Source: Temnothorax longispinosus (lineage: Eukaryota; Arthropoda; Insecta; Hymenoptera; Formicidae). Taken from it: DNA of 64,000 nt. The position numbers and the translations under genes were made by a program. Location of the stretch: assembly GCF_030848805.1 (NCBI RefSeq), contig NC_092359.1, forward strand, positions 22,487,205 to 22,551,204, written 5' to 3'. Positions 1-13,829 of the stretch are shown here, one piece after another. The notes beneath the pieces are model-generated. The model saw nothing but the letters and a program-made list of their open reading frames with translations. It searched no databases and was not told the DNA's origin. Numbering within the stretch: the first letter of the stretch is position 1; every line of letters begins with the position of its first letter.

Positions 1-3000
1 GAGACTGCTGCGAAATACCATTTATATTAAATTAAATCAGCGCCCAAAATCAGAATTACTAATTAACATTGCGATTATTATCGGTTTTCCGTTCATTTTT
101 CTCTTGAAAGTTTATTAACATATAATTAAATATATATCTCTGAGTCATATAATATTTCTACACATTTCCTTTTAAGTAATTATCTGTTGTGCTGTACATG
201 CAACCATCATGACTGATTTATAGTATTTGTTTTAATTTAATAAGAATTGCATATTTATGTTAAAATAATAATTTTCATTACGTACTGATATAATGTCGAG
301 ATTTCATATTTTAAATTACGTACACATTTTACACTCATCAACGTAATAAAAGATTATTTAAGCAACTTTTGTCAGTTTATTTATATTAATCTCTTTTTTA
401 ATTAGAAATTTAAATCAACAGTATAAATAAGTCATAAGGAAATGTACTTATAAGTTCGTTGCAAACTCAATCACGATAATAGTTATAATCTAATGATTAT
501 AACTATATTCGTATTTCATGTAAAAATATGAAAACATGCTTGATACCGAGCATGTACATACTAAGTATTATGAAATAGCTTCACTTACTTTTCATCCATA
601 TAAGTAACATTCTAGCGATAGCAAAGCAGTGCAGGGAGAAGTTGCACTAGATCGTTTATAAGTCAAAAAGACGAATTAAGTGCTTTCGCGTTGCTATAAG
701 AATCATGAATCTGTCAATCTAAAGACGATTCGTAAGATATAATGCATTGTTATTCTGATAGTAATAGATTACCAAATTTAACAAACAGTTTAGATATGAG
801 ATCGTTGTGTTAATCAAGTGTATTTATCATAACTTGGAATTTGCGTCAACCCTAGATATATCAATTTGATTCGACTCAATACGCATTGCTAAAGTTGCAA
901 CAGCGACTATCACCATGTCGGTGGTAAATACAGAACATTACTATGATATAATCCATACATCGACTTAATATGTACAATTTAGTATGACTACTTTCACGTA
1001 TCTACTGATTACTATCTTACTTATCACGATGCGAATACTAGATTACTCGTAAAATTCTATTTTCAAAAAGTAATTAGTAGTTATACGAAGCGATTTTCTA
1101 AATAACCACTACGAGAGCATAACTAATATTCCGAAACGAATTCTGCGAATTCTTTTCCATCAGTTTTTAAAGCAGTAATAAATCTAATGCGTCTTATTTA
1201 TTTTATTTTCAGCGTCTCTGCGCTTAATGAGGATACAGATTAAGACGTGTGAATACCTAGTGATGAATAACGTGCTCGTAACCTCTCATAGCTTGACGAA
1301 AATCAGCCGGAGATCTCTCTTCTTCTCTCAGAGTCAAATATGATTAACGATACTCAAAACAAAATCTGCCCGACTTCAAAATAATGAGGCTTGCTAAATC
1401 GCGGAAATGCAAAAAACCGGTTCATTCGGGTAACAGGCAGAGAGTTTCTCGGTATCCTGCTCTTTATCCTCTTCCCTCCACATTTTCGCACGAAATCTTG
1501 TATCGCAGATTGATTTTTACATTTCTCAAAATATATAATTTAGGTATCTCTCTTCCCTCAAAAATTTAAATCTGATTGATATCTATAGGTTAACTTGATA
1601 TTAAAGATAAGTATGCAATAAAAAATTAATAAATTTGTAGCAAAATAAAATTATCTAATTATCTATTACATCTAAAACAATGTCGTCATTAAGGCCATTT
1701 ACTAGTGCACATATCTCCTTCACGACATTGATGCACGATCATGGAAGTGACCCGAGTACTTCGAGCTTATGAATTAGATTGGCGCCTTCAGAGCTATGCA
1801 TTAAGCAATATAAAATGTATAACTCGGGAGGATTGTCGAAGATTTCGAAACATGCGAACGAATTATTTCCAACGACCAAGGATAATGATCTCGGGTGCGG
1901 TAATGATTCATCTAGGACAGCGACTAGCTGACCGGCAAGGTGCAATAGACAATGAATCAAACTGCAGGTTTGTTTCATGACCTGACACTATAAAGCGAGT
2001 GTATTCTTTGAAAAAAAAAATATCTATTTACCAGACTGAATTTTTTTCGAAACGTGAGAAAATGTTCAATATTGACACAGGCATCCATCATTATGATGAA
2101 CGATAGACATTAAGTACCTCTGCGACTTCATTATATATTATTTAAGTGAATTCGATGATTTTTGTCAACTGAAAGAGAATGTCTTTTTATATGACACATA
2201 ATTTGTCATCATTTATTGTTTGCTGCATTACACAACGTTTTCGTGACACAGTTTAGAAAGACCTAAAATAATATACGTTGAATAAAAAACGTACTTCCGA
2301 GTCGTATTTTCCCACACAAATATATGTATATCGTTTCAATGAGAGTAATAATGACGATTCAAACGAGTAAATAAAAGAGTTCGTAAAAATTTTAGTCTAT
2401 CTATCTTTCATCGCTCATTTCCCGGTTATATCAGCGATTAATCATAGAATAGTGCGAGATAATGAGAGGTTGCTTTGGTAATGACACCGGCATTGTGGCT
2501 AACTATACGATCGGCGACTCATCGACCATGTAATCGATAGTGCGGAACATATACCTGTAATTCCGTGCTTGTAATTATGTTTTCGCGTATTTACTTTTTT
2601 GTTCCACCAATTACTTCTGTTCACCACTAATCGGAAACTGTTACATAAGGTAGTGCAAAAGCGCCTGTCAGTATCCAGATCAATATTTAAAAAGAACGAA
2701 GTCGAAGATCGTTTATTAACTAAAACAACGCATTGAGCTTCCTTTCAACTTATGTCGATGACTGAACCGCCAATAATACACATATACCGAGAAAAAATAC
2801 ACATAACATCGGAATCGCCCCTAAATCTAATTATATAGTTATTGAGTAATTCGCAGTAAATCGAGCTTGTTACGTCGATCAAAAAGAAAAGCAATCACAG
2901 ATAAAGTGCAGTGAAAGATTAATTGTTAAATCGGTACAGCGATCAAATACTTATAAACTCAAATGCTTAAACGTATGAAGTCATTATTGAAAATTGTCTA

Positions 3001-3498
3001 ACTGTCCACATATCTTTCTATGTTTAAAACATATTTCCCTTATCTTGTCATAATATTATTTTAGGTATCAGAATGCGACATATTTTTGCGACATCGCATT
3101 GTTTTACATTGTTTAATGTCAGCAATTACAATTAAAATTCATAATAATTACATCAATATAATAATTTTTTTATTATATCAAAAGAAACTAAAACTTTTAA
3201 TTACGAAGAATAATACACAGAAGTTTTTTAATAAATTCATATAGTTCTTAATGTGTGTATATTCTCTGTTGCAGTACCTACAGTTTGCACCATCGTCTTG
3301 CACATTTTAACTTTTTTTACTTTTGGAGCAGTTAAAAATAATATTCTTGATTATTCTAAAATTAAAGGTATACATGATCCGTAAATATAAGTACCCCGAA
3401 ATTTTACAATCCTTCGCGATGTCTCGTGGTATGTCCAGCGACATGCATGAGAGCCGTCTAGAATCCCCTCTTTCAGAAGAGGTGCTTTCGTGCGCACG
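1..3498. other. AT-rich upstream intergenic DNA, no gene seen
   Basis: This stretch is AT-rich and stop-dense on both strands. The only open frames reach 60-80 codons and look like chance. I see no recognisable protein, tRNA or long repeat. It lies upstream of the plus-strand secreted-protein gene and may hold distal regulatory sequence, but nothing specific can be pointed to. Confidence 0.5.
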
Positions 3499-3540
3499 TA
3501 TAAAGCCAGTGAAAGCGCCAGGCGGCCCTCCAGACTACCG
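3499..3540 (+). promoter_or_regulatory. Candidate TATA core promoter of the secreted-protein gene
   Basis: A TATAAAG box sits at 3499-3505. About 33 bases downstream is a CCAGAC sequence (A at 3532) that could act as an initiator. This would give a leader of about 217 bases before the ATG at 3749. Local base composition shifts from AT-rich to CG-rich here, as at many insect promoters. A leader intron cannot be excluded: a TCAG at 3720-3723 could be an acceptor that joins a more distant first exon. Confidence 0.4.
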
Positions 3541-3748
3541 CACCGTCCGACAGCGATAGGAGCTCTGCCGACAAACCGTACGGCAGACTTAGATTAACAC
3601 CTGAGAATCTCTCGCGTAAGTTCGCACGTTGAAATAAAGCAACTTCGAAAATTGACCGCGTCGTGCTTAAGTTTGCCGTCCACGTGTTTGCGAATTTCCA
3701 ATCGTCTTCATTGATTGTGATCAGGAATAGCTTAGACCGGGAGTGATT
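3532..3748 (+). other. Inferred 5' untranslated leader
   Basis: This is the sequence between the inferred start site and the first ATG of the secreted-protein gene. Its extent depends wholly on the TATA box at 3499 being the one used. No conserved structure was recognised in it. Confidence 0.3.
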
Positions 3749-3839
3749 ATGACGATGCATCTCGTTGGGATCTTGACTATTCTGTTACTTGCCGGTACCG
3801 GAATTTTAGGACACCCCCCACAAGAGAGATTAATGCCAG
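3749..3839 (+). CDS. Secreted-protein gene, coding exon 1 (signal peptide)
   Basis: This exon encodes residues 1-30 plus the first base of codon 31. The start is MTMHLVGILT, followed by a hydrophobic run (ILLLAGTGILG) and then a polar HPPQERLMP segment. This is a classic secretory signal peptide with a likely cleavage after the Gly near residue 21. The exon ends at CCAG followed by the donor GTATGT, giving a phase-1 intron. The next exon at 48474 completes the split codon (G+AT = Asp) in frame, which supports the join despite the 44.6-kb gap. ATG 3749 was chosen as the first ATG in this frame that gives a signal peptide; a second in-frame ATG lies two codons on. Confidence 0.8.
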
Positions 3840-3858
3840 GTATGTAATATTTTTAATG

Positions 3859-4056
3859 TTATTGTATATGTACATTATTTGTCATCCCCTGCTGTTTTTA
3901 AAATAGACTTCACATTTTATATTCCTAATTATTTTCCTTTTATTATTCCAAGTAGAACATTACTATATGTGTCAACAAATTTGAAATAATTAGAAATATA
4001 AAATGTGAAGCCTATTTTGAAAACAGCAAAAGATAACGGTTCTTGATATACAATAA
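3859..4056. mobile_element. Foldback element (MITE-like) just inside intron 1
   Basis: The two halves are imperfect inverted copies. The best-matched arms are about 3890-3934 and 3981-4028: TTCACATTTTATAT on the left pairs with ATATAAAATGTGAA on the right, and GCTGTTTTTA pairs with a diverged AAAACAGC. Weaker complementarity extends outward to TTATTGTATA on the left and TATACAATAA on the right. No protein is encoded. The left end lies about 20 bases after the exon-1 splice donor. Some mismatches suggest an old insertion. Confidence 0.65.
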
Positions 4057-6984
4057 TTCAAGTATCCTATGCGAAACTGCAGTAATTTGTTCATATATAT
4101 TTTGTGAAAAATTAATTTAATAAACATACCAAACATTAATTTGTTATCAATTAATACTGACTGTTAATACGTAATTTAATCTACATTTATATAGATTAAT
4201 GTTCATATAATTTAGTCTATATTCACATATAGAGTGTATATAGACAATAAAAATATACAAGACAGGAAAAAAAATCGCGCTTCTATCTCGTCAGTCACAT
4301 TAGTATACTAATTATTATGCGGCAAAGATACGATTCACGACGATCTTAAAGCCATTCTTTATCAAGATAATTCAAAGTTCACGGCTGATCTTTGCACAAT
4401 TCGCAATAAGGCGTGTTCAAAGACATTATTCGTTTTTATACGGATATCGTTATATAGTTATATTCAGTTTATGTATACCTATATTTTTTTAATAATAGAG
4501 AATAATTTATCTATTCTTACTATTAATTTTTCTCTTAATTTAATATAAATATGACAGTTTAACATAAAATTTGACTATTAATAAAAATAATACAACTTGT
4601 TCAGCAAATTTCTAAAATTATTTTTTATGGTAAAAAATTGATTAAAATAGCTGTCTCGCTACGTACTAGTCATGTGACTGTTTGTAGGTTTTCACGTTCA
4701 GAAATATATTTCAGGCAATTTTTGCTAAGGGAAAAATAATTTTATGAATTATGGTGTAAAATTTCATACGTTACAAAGTATGTTACTTTTTCCAAATTAT
4801 GTGATTTTTCTCATTTGACTCCGTTTTGATCAGCTGATCATGCGAGTCGTCGAGAAAGGTTACAAGTGAGGTTACATCTCCTTTTCGATTGAATTTTGAC
4901 AATTACTGAGAAAAGATTTCAAAACGCATGACAGGGGTGTCAATCACTATCCAATTCGGGTAAGAAAGACGAGCCCCATAACCTGCAACTACAGTGATTA
5001 GCCAGCGGCGTTGCCAAGTCTTCCCAACCTCACCTCGACTAAAAAATGTCTGCTCGATTACCGCATTTTCACTAAAATAAACTAAAAAATTAGCAGCGAA
5101 ATCTCCGGTAACCTATATATTTTATGGTTGCATCGGATTCTTCGAAATCTAATGTATACAAAAAGCAATGTTTTTTTCTCACTTCATCTAATCGAAAAAT
5201 ACGAAAATATGTGATTGAAACCGTGATAGAGCCTTCTTTTCTGTATGAAGTAATGCAAAATTTGTGATTTTCGAGATCGATTTTCTAGAGTAAATAGTCG
5301 GTAAGGAGCCACAGAAAAAATCGACTGCAAAGCTGATCATATAATTTGATATAAAAACCGAAATCGAAAACTTTATCTAATACATGCCCTGACGAGACAG
5401 CTACCTTAATTAAATTACTCAAAAATTTAAATCTTTTACACTAATTAAAAAAAAAAATTATAACTATAATCTCTTTACTATCTAAACTATCATGTAACTT
5501 AAGAAAATATTGAGTAATCTGCTGACACTCTATGATAATTATGGAATATTTTTCTTTCATGCGGTTCATGCTATTATGTTAAGAAAAGGAAGATGAGAAA
5601 ATTCCGCAATTTTAAACATTATGATTCCTCAAGAATGGAGATCTTAGTTGCTCCTACTACTGCATTATCTTCTTCTCCATTTCGTTTTATCATAGTTATT
5701 ATGTCTGGCTCTATCCCGCATAATTATGTCTCCACCTTCTCTCTATCCTTCATTCACGAAAGTGGAACACTTCCTTCTACAGATGCTAATCCTGATAACC
5801 TCGGAGAATATGCCGTCTCTCTGGGACGTGACAGCGCTCAAAACTGCTGCAATGCAGATTTCTCGCTTCTGCCGCTATCCCACGATCTTTTCTCAACATG
5901 ATTCTCTTATTGCTTCGTATCCAGGGCTCTGACATTTGTCGAATAAACATCGGTAAAATGGGTATTACAACACGTGTCATTCAAATGTATGGGAAGCCGC
6001 GAAAAGGCCTGTAAACGGTTGTCCGCATAAGCACGTGAGTCTGGCTCGTCGCGAGCTACGCTCACGAGATTCGCTGCCTACGCGTATAATATGCTCACTG
6101 TGAATACCGCGGCCTACAAGGACTGCAACTTTACTGCATTTTTGTTAGAAACACTGACGTAGAAGCAGGGTCGACAGATATAGCGGGACTTGCAGTACAT
6201 TGCAGTCAGAAAGTATCGTTTTATAATCAAAACCCTATTAAAGAAAAAATTTTATCCAAAAATAAATTTTTTAACTTTTGTATAAAATATATATTCAGTG
6301 ATAAATAAATTATATATACATTAAATAACTAAGTATTAGAAGAAATATTGATCTCTTAAATGATGATTCGAAAGTTGAAATATATCCTGCATTTATATTA
6401 AGGATTAACGTATATGACAAAAGAATATTAGATCTAATAAGTTCGATCATTTATTTATGAAATCAATTACGCCATGCATATGTATTTGGCGTTTAAAATT
6501 CATTCTTTATATGGGTTGTTTCTAATTCAACATTCTTCAGTTTGTTCATAGATTTTTTCACAAATATGATGTCAATTTCTTACAATGTTTATATTTATAA
6601 TGTTTAACTTAATTATTTTACTTAATTTCCAATTTCGATAAAACATAATGCCACGTGACATTAATTAAGTTAAAAGCAAGATTTTATTAACTATTTTTAT
6701 TTTTAAGATTTTTAATTTGTAAAATTTGTCCAAGATTTTAGATCATTTGTAACTTAAAAGCAATTAAAATTTTGGTATTATCTTTTAAAGAAAGAAAAAT
6801 CTATTTCAGGTTAAATAAAAAATCTCTGGACAGATTAAAGATGCATAAAAAATGTAAAAAATTATACATATATGTGTATATTTTTGCAAATTAATTGCAT
6901 AGTAAGATTAATCCCTGTTAGCGTATAGTTATTTCACAAATGCGATCTCGCAACTATTTAATAATTATAGCGTTCACACCTACA

Positions 6985-7221
6985 CACGTGCCATAGAATC
7001 AATGCCGCTGCATAGACACTAGAGCATGGACGATAATAACAATTCATATCCGCACGCGGGAGCCGGTATCACGTGCGGCACGTGATTACACGTGCTTTTG
7101 CACGTGCCGGTTATTGCCGATCATTGCGGGCATAAGAAAGACGAAGAAAGAGAGCTACGCTTATACGTCTTTCCTCGTACGGATTAATGCCATCGAGGGA
7201 AAAGTCTGACTAAGTCACGTG
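6985..7221. promoter_or_regulatory. E-box (CACGTG) cluster 1, candidate intronic enhancer
   Basis: CACGTG occurs at 6985, 7070, 7079, 7089, 7101 and 7216. Four of these fall within 37 bases, in a local CG-rich patch. Further copies lie at 5971, 6032 and 6652. CACGTG is the canonical E-box bound by bHLH factors such as MYC/MAX, USF and CLOCK/CYCLE. Random sequence would carry about one per 4 kb. The function as an enhancer of the surrounding gene is inferred. Confidence 0.5.
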
Positions 7222-9920
7222 CATGTGTTACTTGCTCGCCTCGAATCACGCGACCGTCCTATTCTGTCAATTAACGATCGTGCGACACATCTTCTCGGTC
7301 AGCATCTGTTCACGCCCATAGCAAGACCGTGACAAAACCCGTTCGTATCGCTAACGTCAAGCTTTCCATTTCTCAAAAATTACGATGCTGCGCGGCATCA
7401 TCCCTGCATGGTATTGCAAAAATGAAATTTGTAATAATGTTGTATCTAATAACAGATCGCTCGTAGCTATGTTCAAAAAGTTATCTTTAAAAAGAATTGC
7501 ATAATATATCCTTATTTTTAATTCTAATTAAAAATCTAAAAATTATTAATTTTTTTATATTTTATCCTTTTTATAATGATTTATTTATTATGACGGGAAA
7601 AGGTGCAAACAAAAGTAATTCTTCTAGGAAAAATAAAATTTCAAGAAACGCTTTGACATTGACACTGCGTACCTTAAATTAGCCTTGTATAAGCAACTAA
7701 CTAAGTTGTAAAACAAGTGATACAGTCGCACGTCGTTGAACCTATAAATTACTAGTGGAAACGGAGAAAGTGTGAGAAATTCAGGTGAGATTGCAGTGTA
7801 TCGAATAATAACATTCTCGCGGCAAAAAATAGAACGGCGACATGTCTGTCATTGACACTGAATTGCTTTCTCGTATCTAGCGCGCTGGTGTAAGGAGAGC
7901 CGAGTTGAATTTATAATATCCTTCATAAGGTGCCCAAAGAGAAATAACCAGCGCATGACTAATTCCAGTTCAATATTCATGTATTCTGTTATCGTAACGT
8001 ATCGCTTAAATTTCTCAATGACTGCAACTTCCGCCGGTATAATCGTCCCAAGCACTTTCTCCGTTCGCAAAATACGAAGAAATGAAAAATTATTGCGTGG
8101 GAACATTCAAGAATATAATTTTTATTAAGATTATTATTTCCCCTTTGTCGTATTGAAAGCATTGAGCGATTTGAGCCAGTCAGGAAAACCGCGAATTTGT
8201 TACATATTAATCCCACGATATTATTGCTTACAAAAGTAATTGATACGTCATCAGTTTCAAGAACACAGTTAAAATACACCTACATATCGAAATGCATGCT
8301 ACATAACACATGCTACTCCGCAAAAGTGCTTACGCAAGAAATTATCAGAGAAACGTGCGTATATATGACAAAGGCGCGTAGACTGACATTAGTATACTGA
8401 CCTTCCATTCCCCGGATGCATGACTTTGTCCTAGTATTGCAGTTAGAGAGATTGCCCAGATCACACCGCGATTAACAAAATAAACTCTTTAAATCATAAA
8501 TTGACTGCTGCATTTCTATGTATAAGAATTTAAATTAATTATAACGCTTTATATGATGTATCTTAAATATAAAATGAAATCTTTTTTTTTATAAAATAAA
8601 GTATTTTTCACGCTTGTTAAATATAAAATTTTTATGCATGCATCTATGAATTAATAAATCACTCGTTTGTGCTACTATTGAAATTAATAAGAGATATAGC
8701 ATACTTTATCCTCTATTCATTTATAGATTGACATAATAACCAATCTACGATCAATCTTAAAATATTAATTAGATCTGAAGAAAAGTTATGGCTTTTTAGT
8801 GACGTTTTAGTATATAAAAACGATAATGATCATGATCAGCGATTTTATTAAGTCGCTTATATTTACTATCTTTCCTAATAATATTTTTTTAGTTCAACTT
8901 TCCACGATCCATGATCATGATTCAGTATATTCATGAAATTTTTAAAGCGTCTGTTAATATCTATTAACTGCCGTTTAGTTAATGGTGGCGATAAGTATGT
9001 GAATTTAAACGTCAACTTTCTACAGTAGTTTGACCATGTAAGTAGTAGTTTGATCAATGTTATTAGTATCGACTTGCCGCTGTCAGACAGATTTACGGTA
9101 ATACGAATATGTTAATTAAGCCGGTACAGAAAGGACCCCCAAAGGACCGCGTGATTTAGCTTAATTCGAGCAATTAACATTGTTAAACTGTCAATGCAAC
9201 AACCGCACAGTGATTGATAGCGCATTTTAAAATGGAGATCGACTCCACCTCGTTCCTTTGCTGATATAGTTTTTGTTTTATCATAAAAACGACGAATTCT
9301 TTCTCGGCAATTATTGAGTCGCGATTGGTCCGCCATCACCAATTGCTCCGTAAACTAGCCCTCTTTCTTCTCCTTTCTATTCATTGCGTTTGTGCAATCG
9401 ATAGGAAAGCCTAATTGTTATTCCATTTACATCTAGAGTAGGCATGAGAACTGCAAAACTATTTCCTGTTTCACTGCGATGTATAATACGTAGTACAATC
9501 CAACTTATAAAAATGATTGCGCGTATTTTAATGAGATTTATTGCTTCTATCTAACTTTTTATCTAACTAATCTGTCATCAATTTCAACTTATAATTTTTA
9601 ATTTAATTTATATTTGCGATATATTATTGCAAAAGTTGTTATTCTGTAATTTTGTTAATAATTCAGAGCAAACCAATAATTTTTTAATGTCTGCTTTTTT
9701 AACATTAATTGCTGATAAAAATTTACGTTTAAAATTGTTTAAAATTGTTATTGCAGCCACGTAATATACACAGAATAGTAACAATTTTCTAAATATACAT
9801 GAGACTAATTTTGGCTCGTGAGAATCACTACATTTCTTTTACTGTACAGTGCAGCACCCGTAATAGAAATTTCCGCAATAAGCACGTTTATTCTCGTTCG
9901 CTTTTATGCAGAATAGAATT

Positions 9921-10000
9921 CACGTGCATGAGAGCGTGGCGGTCGGTGCACTGTCCGATGCACGTGACGAACAGTGCAATACGCCGCACGTGGTCACGTG
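9921..10000. promoter_or_regulatory. E-box (CACGTG) cluster 2
   Basis: CACGTG occurs at 9921, 9961, 9987 and 9995, so four perfect palindromes fall in 80 bases. The last two are separated by two bases, an arrangement reminiscent of tandem E-boxes used by clock factors, although the usual spacing differs. The patch is CG-rich within AT-rich DNA and encodes no convincing protein. Confidence 0.45.
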
Positions 10001-13000
10001 CACCAGCCGCGCGTTACCGTCGCGCTACGATAAAGTCGAGTTACTCGGGATGTGGCTTTCGCAGCTTTCGATATATTTTATATGAAAGAATTGTTATTCA
10101 CATATTACTATATTAGTTATGTCATGTATATATTACACAAAGAGCAATGTAACATCTTACGCGTAATCGAGAAAACATCTCGTGTGTCTTTTGCTTATAT
10201 ATTTTAACAACGCAGCAGACAATAAAAATAAATAAACTACTATAGTAACTTAATATAACATAGTAATATTGCTTTCTTCTGTTCTTACATAATTTACTAA
10301 TGCAATTTGTTATAATATTTTACTACGATAATAATTGATCTCAACATGTATAACTTCTTGTTCCTATAATTAATACCAAGTTATTTATAACCAACAGTAC
10401 TTTATCTTGTTACGATGCCGTGTCTCAACACGATAAGCAGTAAAGTTTCTTGCGAGTATCGTAACACGTATAGCGTTAAGAGCGAGATAAAAAAATGTTT
10501 GCAAAGACAGGACAACGTATATCTGCTTTCTCAGCTACTTAATTGCATCGCCAGCAACCGTAATTGGATGCTATCCGCCGCGGCAAAGACTTTCGAAATT
10601 AAAGCACTGATAATAAGCCTTATTCCTAAACAAGGAATGACTTACTCCACAATAAATCGTAATGCGCGACGTTGTTAACGCTTGCGTTTCCTTCGCGTTT
10701 CCACGCGGTCTAAGTAAATGCCCAAGAAACATGCGTTCGCCGGTAGCGAATTCTTGCACGTTTTATTTAGCGATATACATGTATATCGATCGGTTGTGTG
10801 TGGCAACTGTCCGTTGAGGTTCTACCGCGACCAATATCGCCTGTCGGCCCCGATGCCGGTTTTCTAGGTCAGACTTACATTGCACCTAATAAGTAATTAC
10901 GCTAGTGAACGCGTATAAACTACCCTATGTTGACCGCATACAGGCTGGAATGCAGTTCGTAATTGTCCACTTGATTTTGATCGATAAATGATTAACCCAG
11001 CATAGTACTTACGAAAAATGATTATATTCTTTAAGTTTTTAAAATAATTTGGATATTTTTTTGCTACTGTTATTGTTGTATCATTGTTTCACGCCTACTT
11101 AAATTAGCGTATGTATTAAGAAACAATAATAAATAACACTAAATTATATATCTCTAATTATTAATTATAATTTATGTTACCAATAAATACATAGGAAATT
11201 TCTCTTATGCAACATTTAAAAGTATATTTTACTTCAAATTTTCCAACAGTTGCAAACAAAAATAAACCAAATCCTGAGATCAATTCTAATATAATTATAA
11301 CATTTTGAAAGTATATGTAAAATTATTATTGTCATTCTGATTATTCGGTCGTTTTTTTTTTTACTAAACTACATGCACAATGATACATATATACAGCATG
11401 TAAATTCACCGAATTATAACGACGTAAAATGCAATTACAGTTTGCCTATGTGCTTAGATAAATAGAAACGTGCAATTCACACGAATGTGAGGGGATCCCG
11501 ATCGACTAGTTTTGCCGACGTTTACCATTTTGGGCAGTAGAAATGTATCGATACGTTGCAAAAAAAGGAAAAGCGCTGTCTTCGGGTGAAATTAAGAGAT
11601 TATGTACATTTCCTTGTTCGTCCTTGCATGCCTAAATAAAACGTGAGCTTCCTGGATACCGCTCGCGTTGAGCAAAATCTACCGTTAATCTATAAAACTT
11701 TCGCTTTTGAATTTTACACATTACCAAGATCGTAAATATCAGTCGCGGTAACTAACTGTTTTCGACCTTACGTAAACAGAATTATATTACTTTCTTTGCA
11801 ATGCCACTTCGTTACCGCAAATCGCTGATAAGACGTGTTAATTAACACAATTAAAATTAACATCCTATATAATTATATATTAATTAAAATTATTATTATT
11901 CGCTTTCTACCGATAACCTAGAGCACTCTCAATAGCCCTTTACATGTGGTAATAATTTCGTGAAAATAACTTTTACTTTAAACAAAGCGAAATTGTGTTA
12001 GTTGGTTACATTCATGCTCGAAATTCCTGTAATACATCAGTAATGCAACTGGATTAAAGGTGATGATAAGGAACGCTGATCCCTGTCATTAGATCATATT
12101 TAAATTATGTGTCAATAGTGACGGATACAATGTCTCTCGGCGACATTTAAGTGATATTGGAGCCGGGACCCGTCGCGACTCTGAGTCGAACGACCAACAT
12201 TTATGCGTGTCAAGTTTCTATGTCCCTGTCATCCTTGAACGTAGAGATGCAGTCGTGCCTGCCTTAATAGGCAAACAAAGAGAATGTGATAATGAACAAC
12301 TTCTCGGGTATGCAAAAAATTCACGCCTACTATCTTATTATTCCCGCCGTTATCGGTTATTTTTTACATTTTTTTCGATTAGTGACGCTAATCAAAACCG
12401 TTGCGAAATCTTCGTCTATTATTAAGTACGTCAATTTTTATCGGAAACAATATTTTTATTCGATTTTTCATAACTAATTATTATGTGATCTTAAGACAAA
12501 GCTTTTATGACACGAGAGATCCGTTAAGCAGATAATAAAACAATCACTTCACGCTTTGTAAATAAAAAGTATTCGCGATTAAGAGATTTATTAAAGATAT
12601 TCTCAGAAATCCGCAGTGATCCCATAAAATTGTCATCTCATCATACAAACTCTCCTTCGACCAACTCTGTATTCATGAGTGACACTTATTAGTCAATGTA
12701 TAAACAATTTTATTGTAGCAAACATAGTCTCGCACTTAGCCACGCGCGCAAACGATGCAGTACGTTAAATATACATTGAATGTATTGACAATGAGTAAAC
12801 ATTTTATTGGCAACTATATCAGTAAATGGTCTCAAGCTAATAGAAATGAATAGATATATCATTATTACATGTTTCGTAGATCGTATGTTTATGAATATGT
12901 GCGTCTTGTTTTTTTAAGAAAAGACTGTTAAACTGTGTAAATATACATATACATATAGTATATACTCTTAATAGTCTCAATCTTGAATAAGGATAGACGA

Positions 13001-13829
13001 ATAGTAAATAAAACAAGCCTGTTTCAAATTATCTCATTCGATTGTCCAGTTATGATTTCTGGAAAAATTTGTTATTGAAAAGAAAATCAAATATCTATTG
13101 ATAGATATCTATATTGGAAATGAGGCACTATATATTCCATAAGTCAAGTGGGATCGATTGCAGGAATTGGGGCCACTTGCTTTTTTGACGCAAGAGTCGC
13201 ATTCTTCTTAGAGAACGAAGGCGAGTGTTTGTCCTACCTTTCCTGGCGCGAAATTATCTTTTATTTCTTAATTAAAAGGGAGTGCGTTCAAAGAGTATCG
13301 TACCACTTGATCACTTTTTATACGGATAATGTCGATAGAGATTGGAACAATAAAGGGAAACGAGGGAGAGAAAGTATCGTTTCATTTTTCTGCTACGAAA
13401 TACAAAGACGGAAAGTGAGAAGCGATGAATGCGCAATAAATGATATTGGCAAATAAATAAAAAGAAACTACACGTACCACCGAACGAATCACTAATAAAA
13501 TACAGCGTCTGATTGAAATAAATACGACCAGTCACGTTCTTAACAACATCTTTATCTCTATATGAATGCATTCACGGCTTTCCAATTGGTTCAAGAGAAA
13601 CGAATAAACAGTTTTTCTGCGTATAGTTAGAAAGCGCGCGCGAGGCATCTATATCTCTTACTCGACAATCAAACCGCGATATGAACAAATAACATTAAAT
13701 TAATAGCACGGCGTACAGAAATTTCATTATGCCTAATTAATGTGTAATTCAAACAAGCATCCTCGGCATTCGCTTCCTAACATCCGCAGTATAATGTCTC
13801 GTTGTCGTATAATTAAGCAATAATACGAT

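Larger units (their letters stand above)
4057..13800. other. Intron 1, first AT-rich part
   Basis: No gene was seen here. Open frames are short, and many begin with TTG or GTG rather than ATG. The main structure is an unusual density of CACGTG sites at 5971-7221 and 9921-10000, listed separately. A 11-base inverted match at 4648/5393 was judged to be chance. Confidence 0.5.

Noticed and set aside
4648..5403. Inverted TAGCTGTCTCG / CGAGACAGCTA pair about 750 bases apart, considered as transposon ends
   Set aside because: An 11-base match at this distance is expected several times by chance in 64 kb, and similarity does not extend inward.
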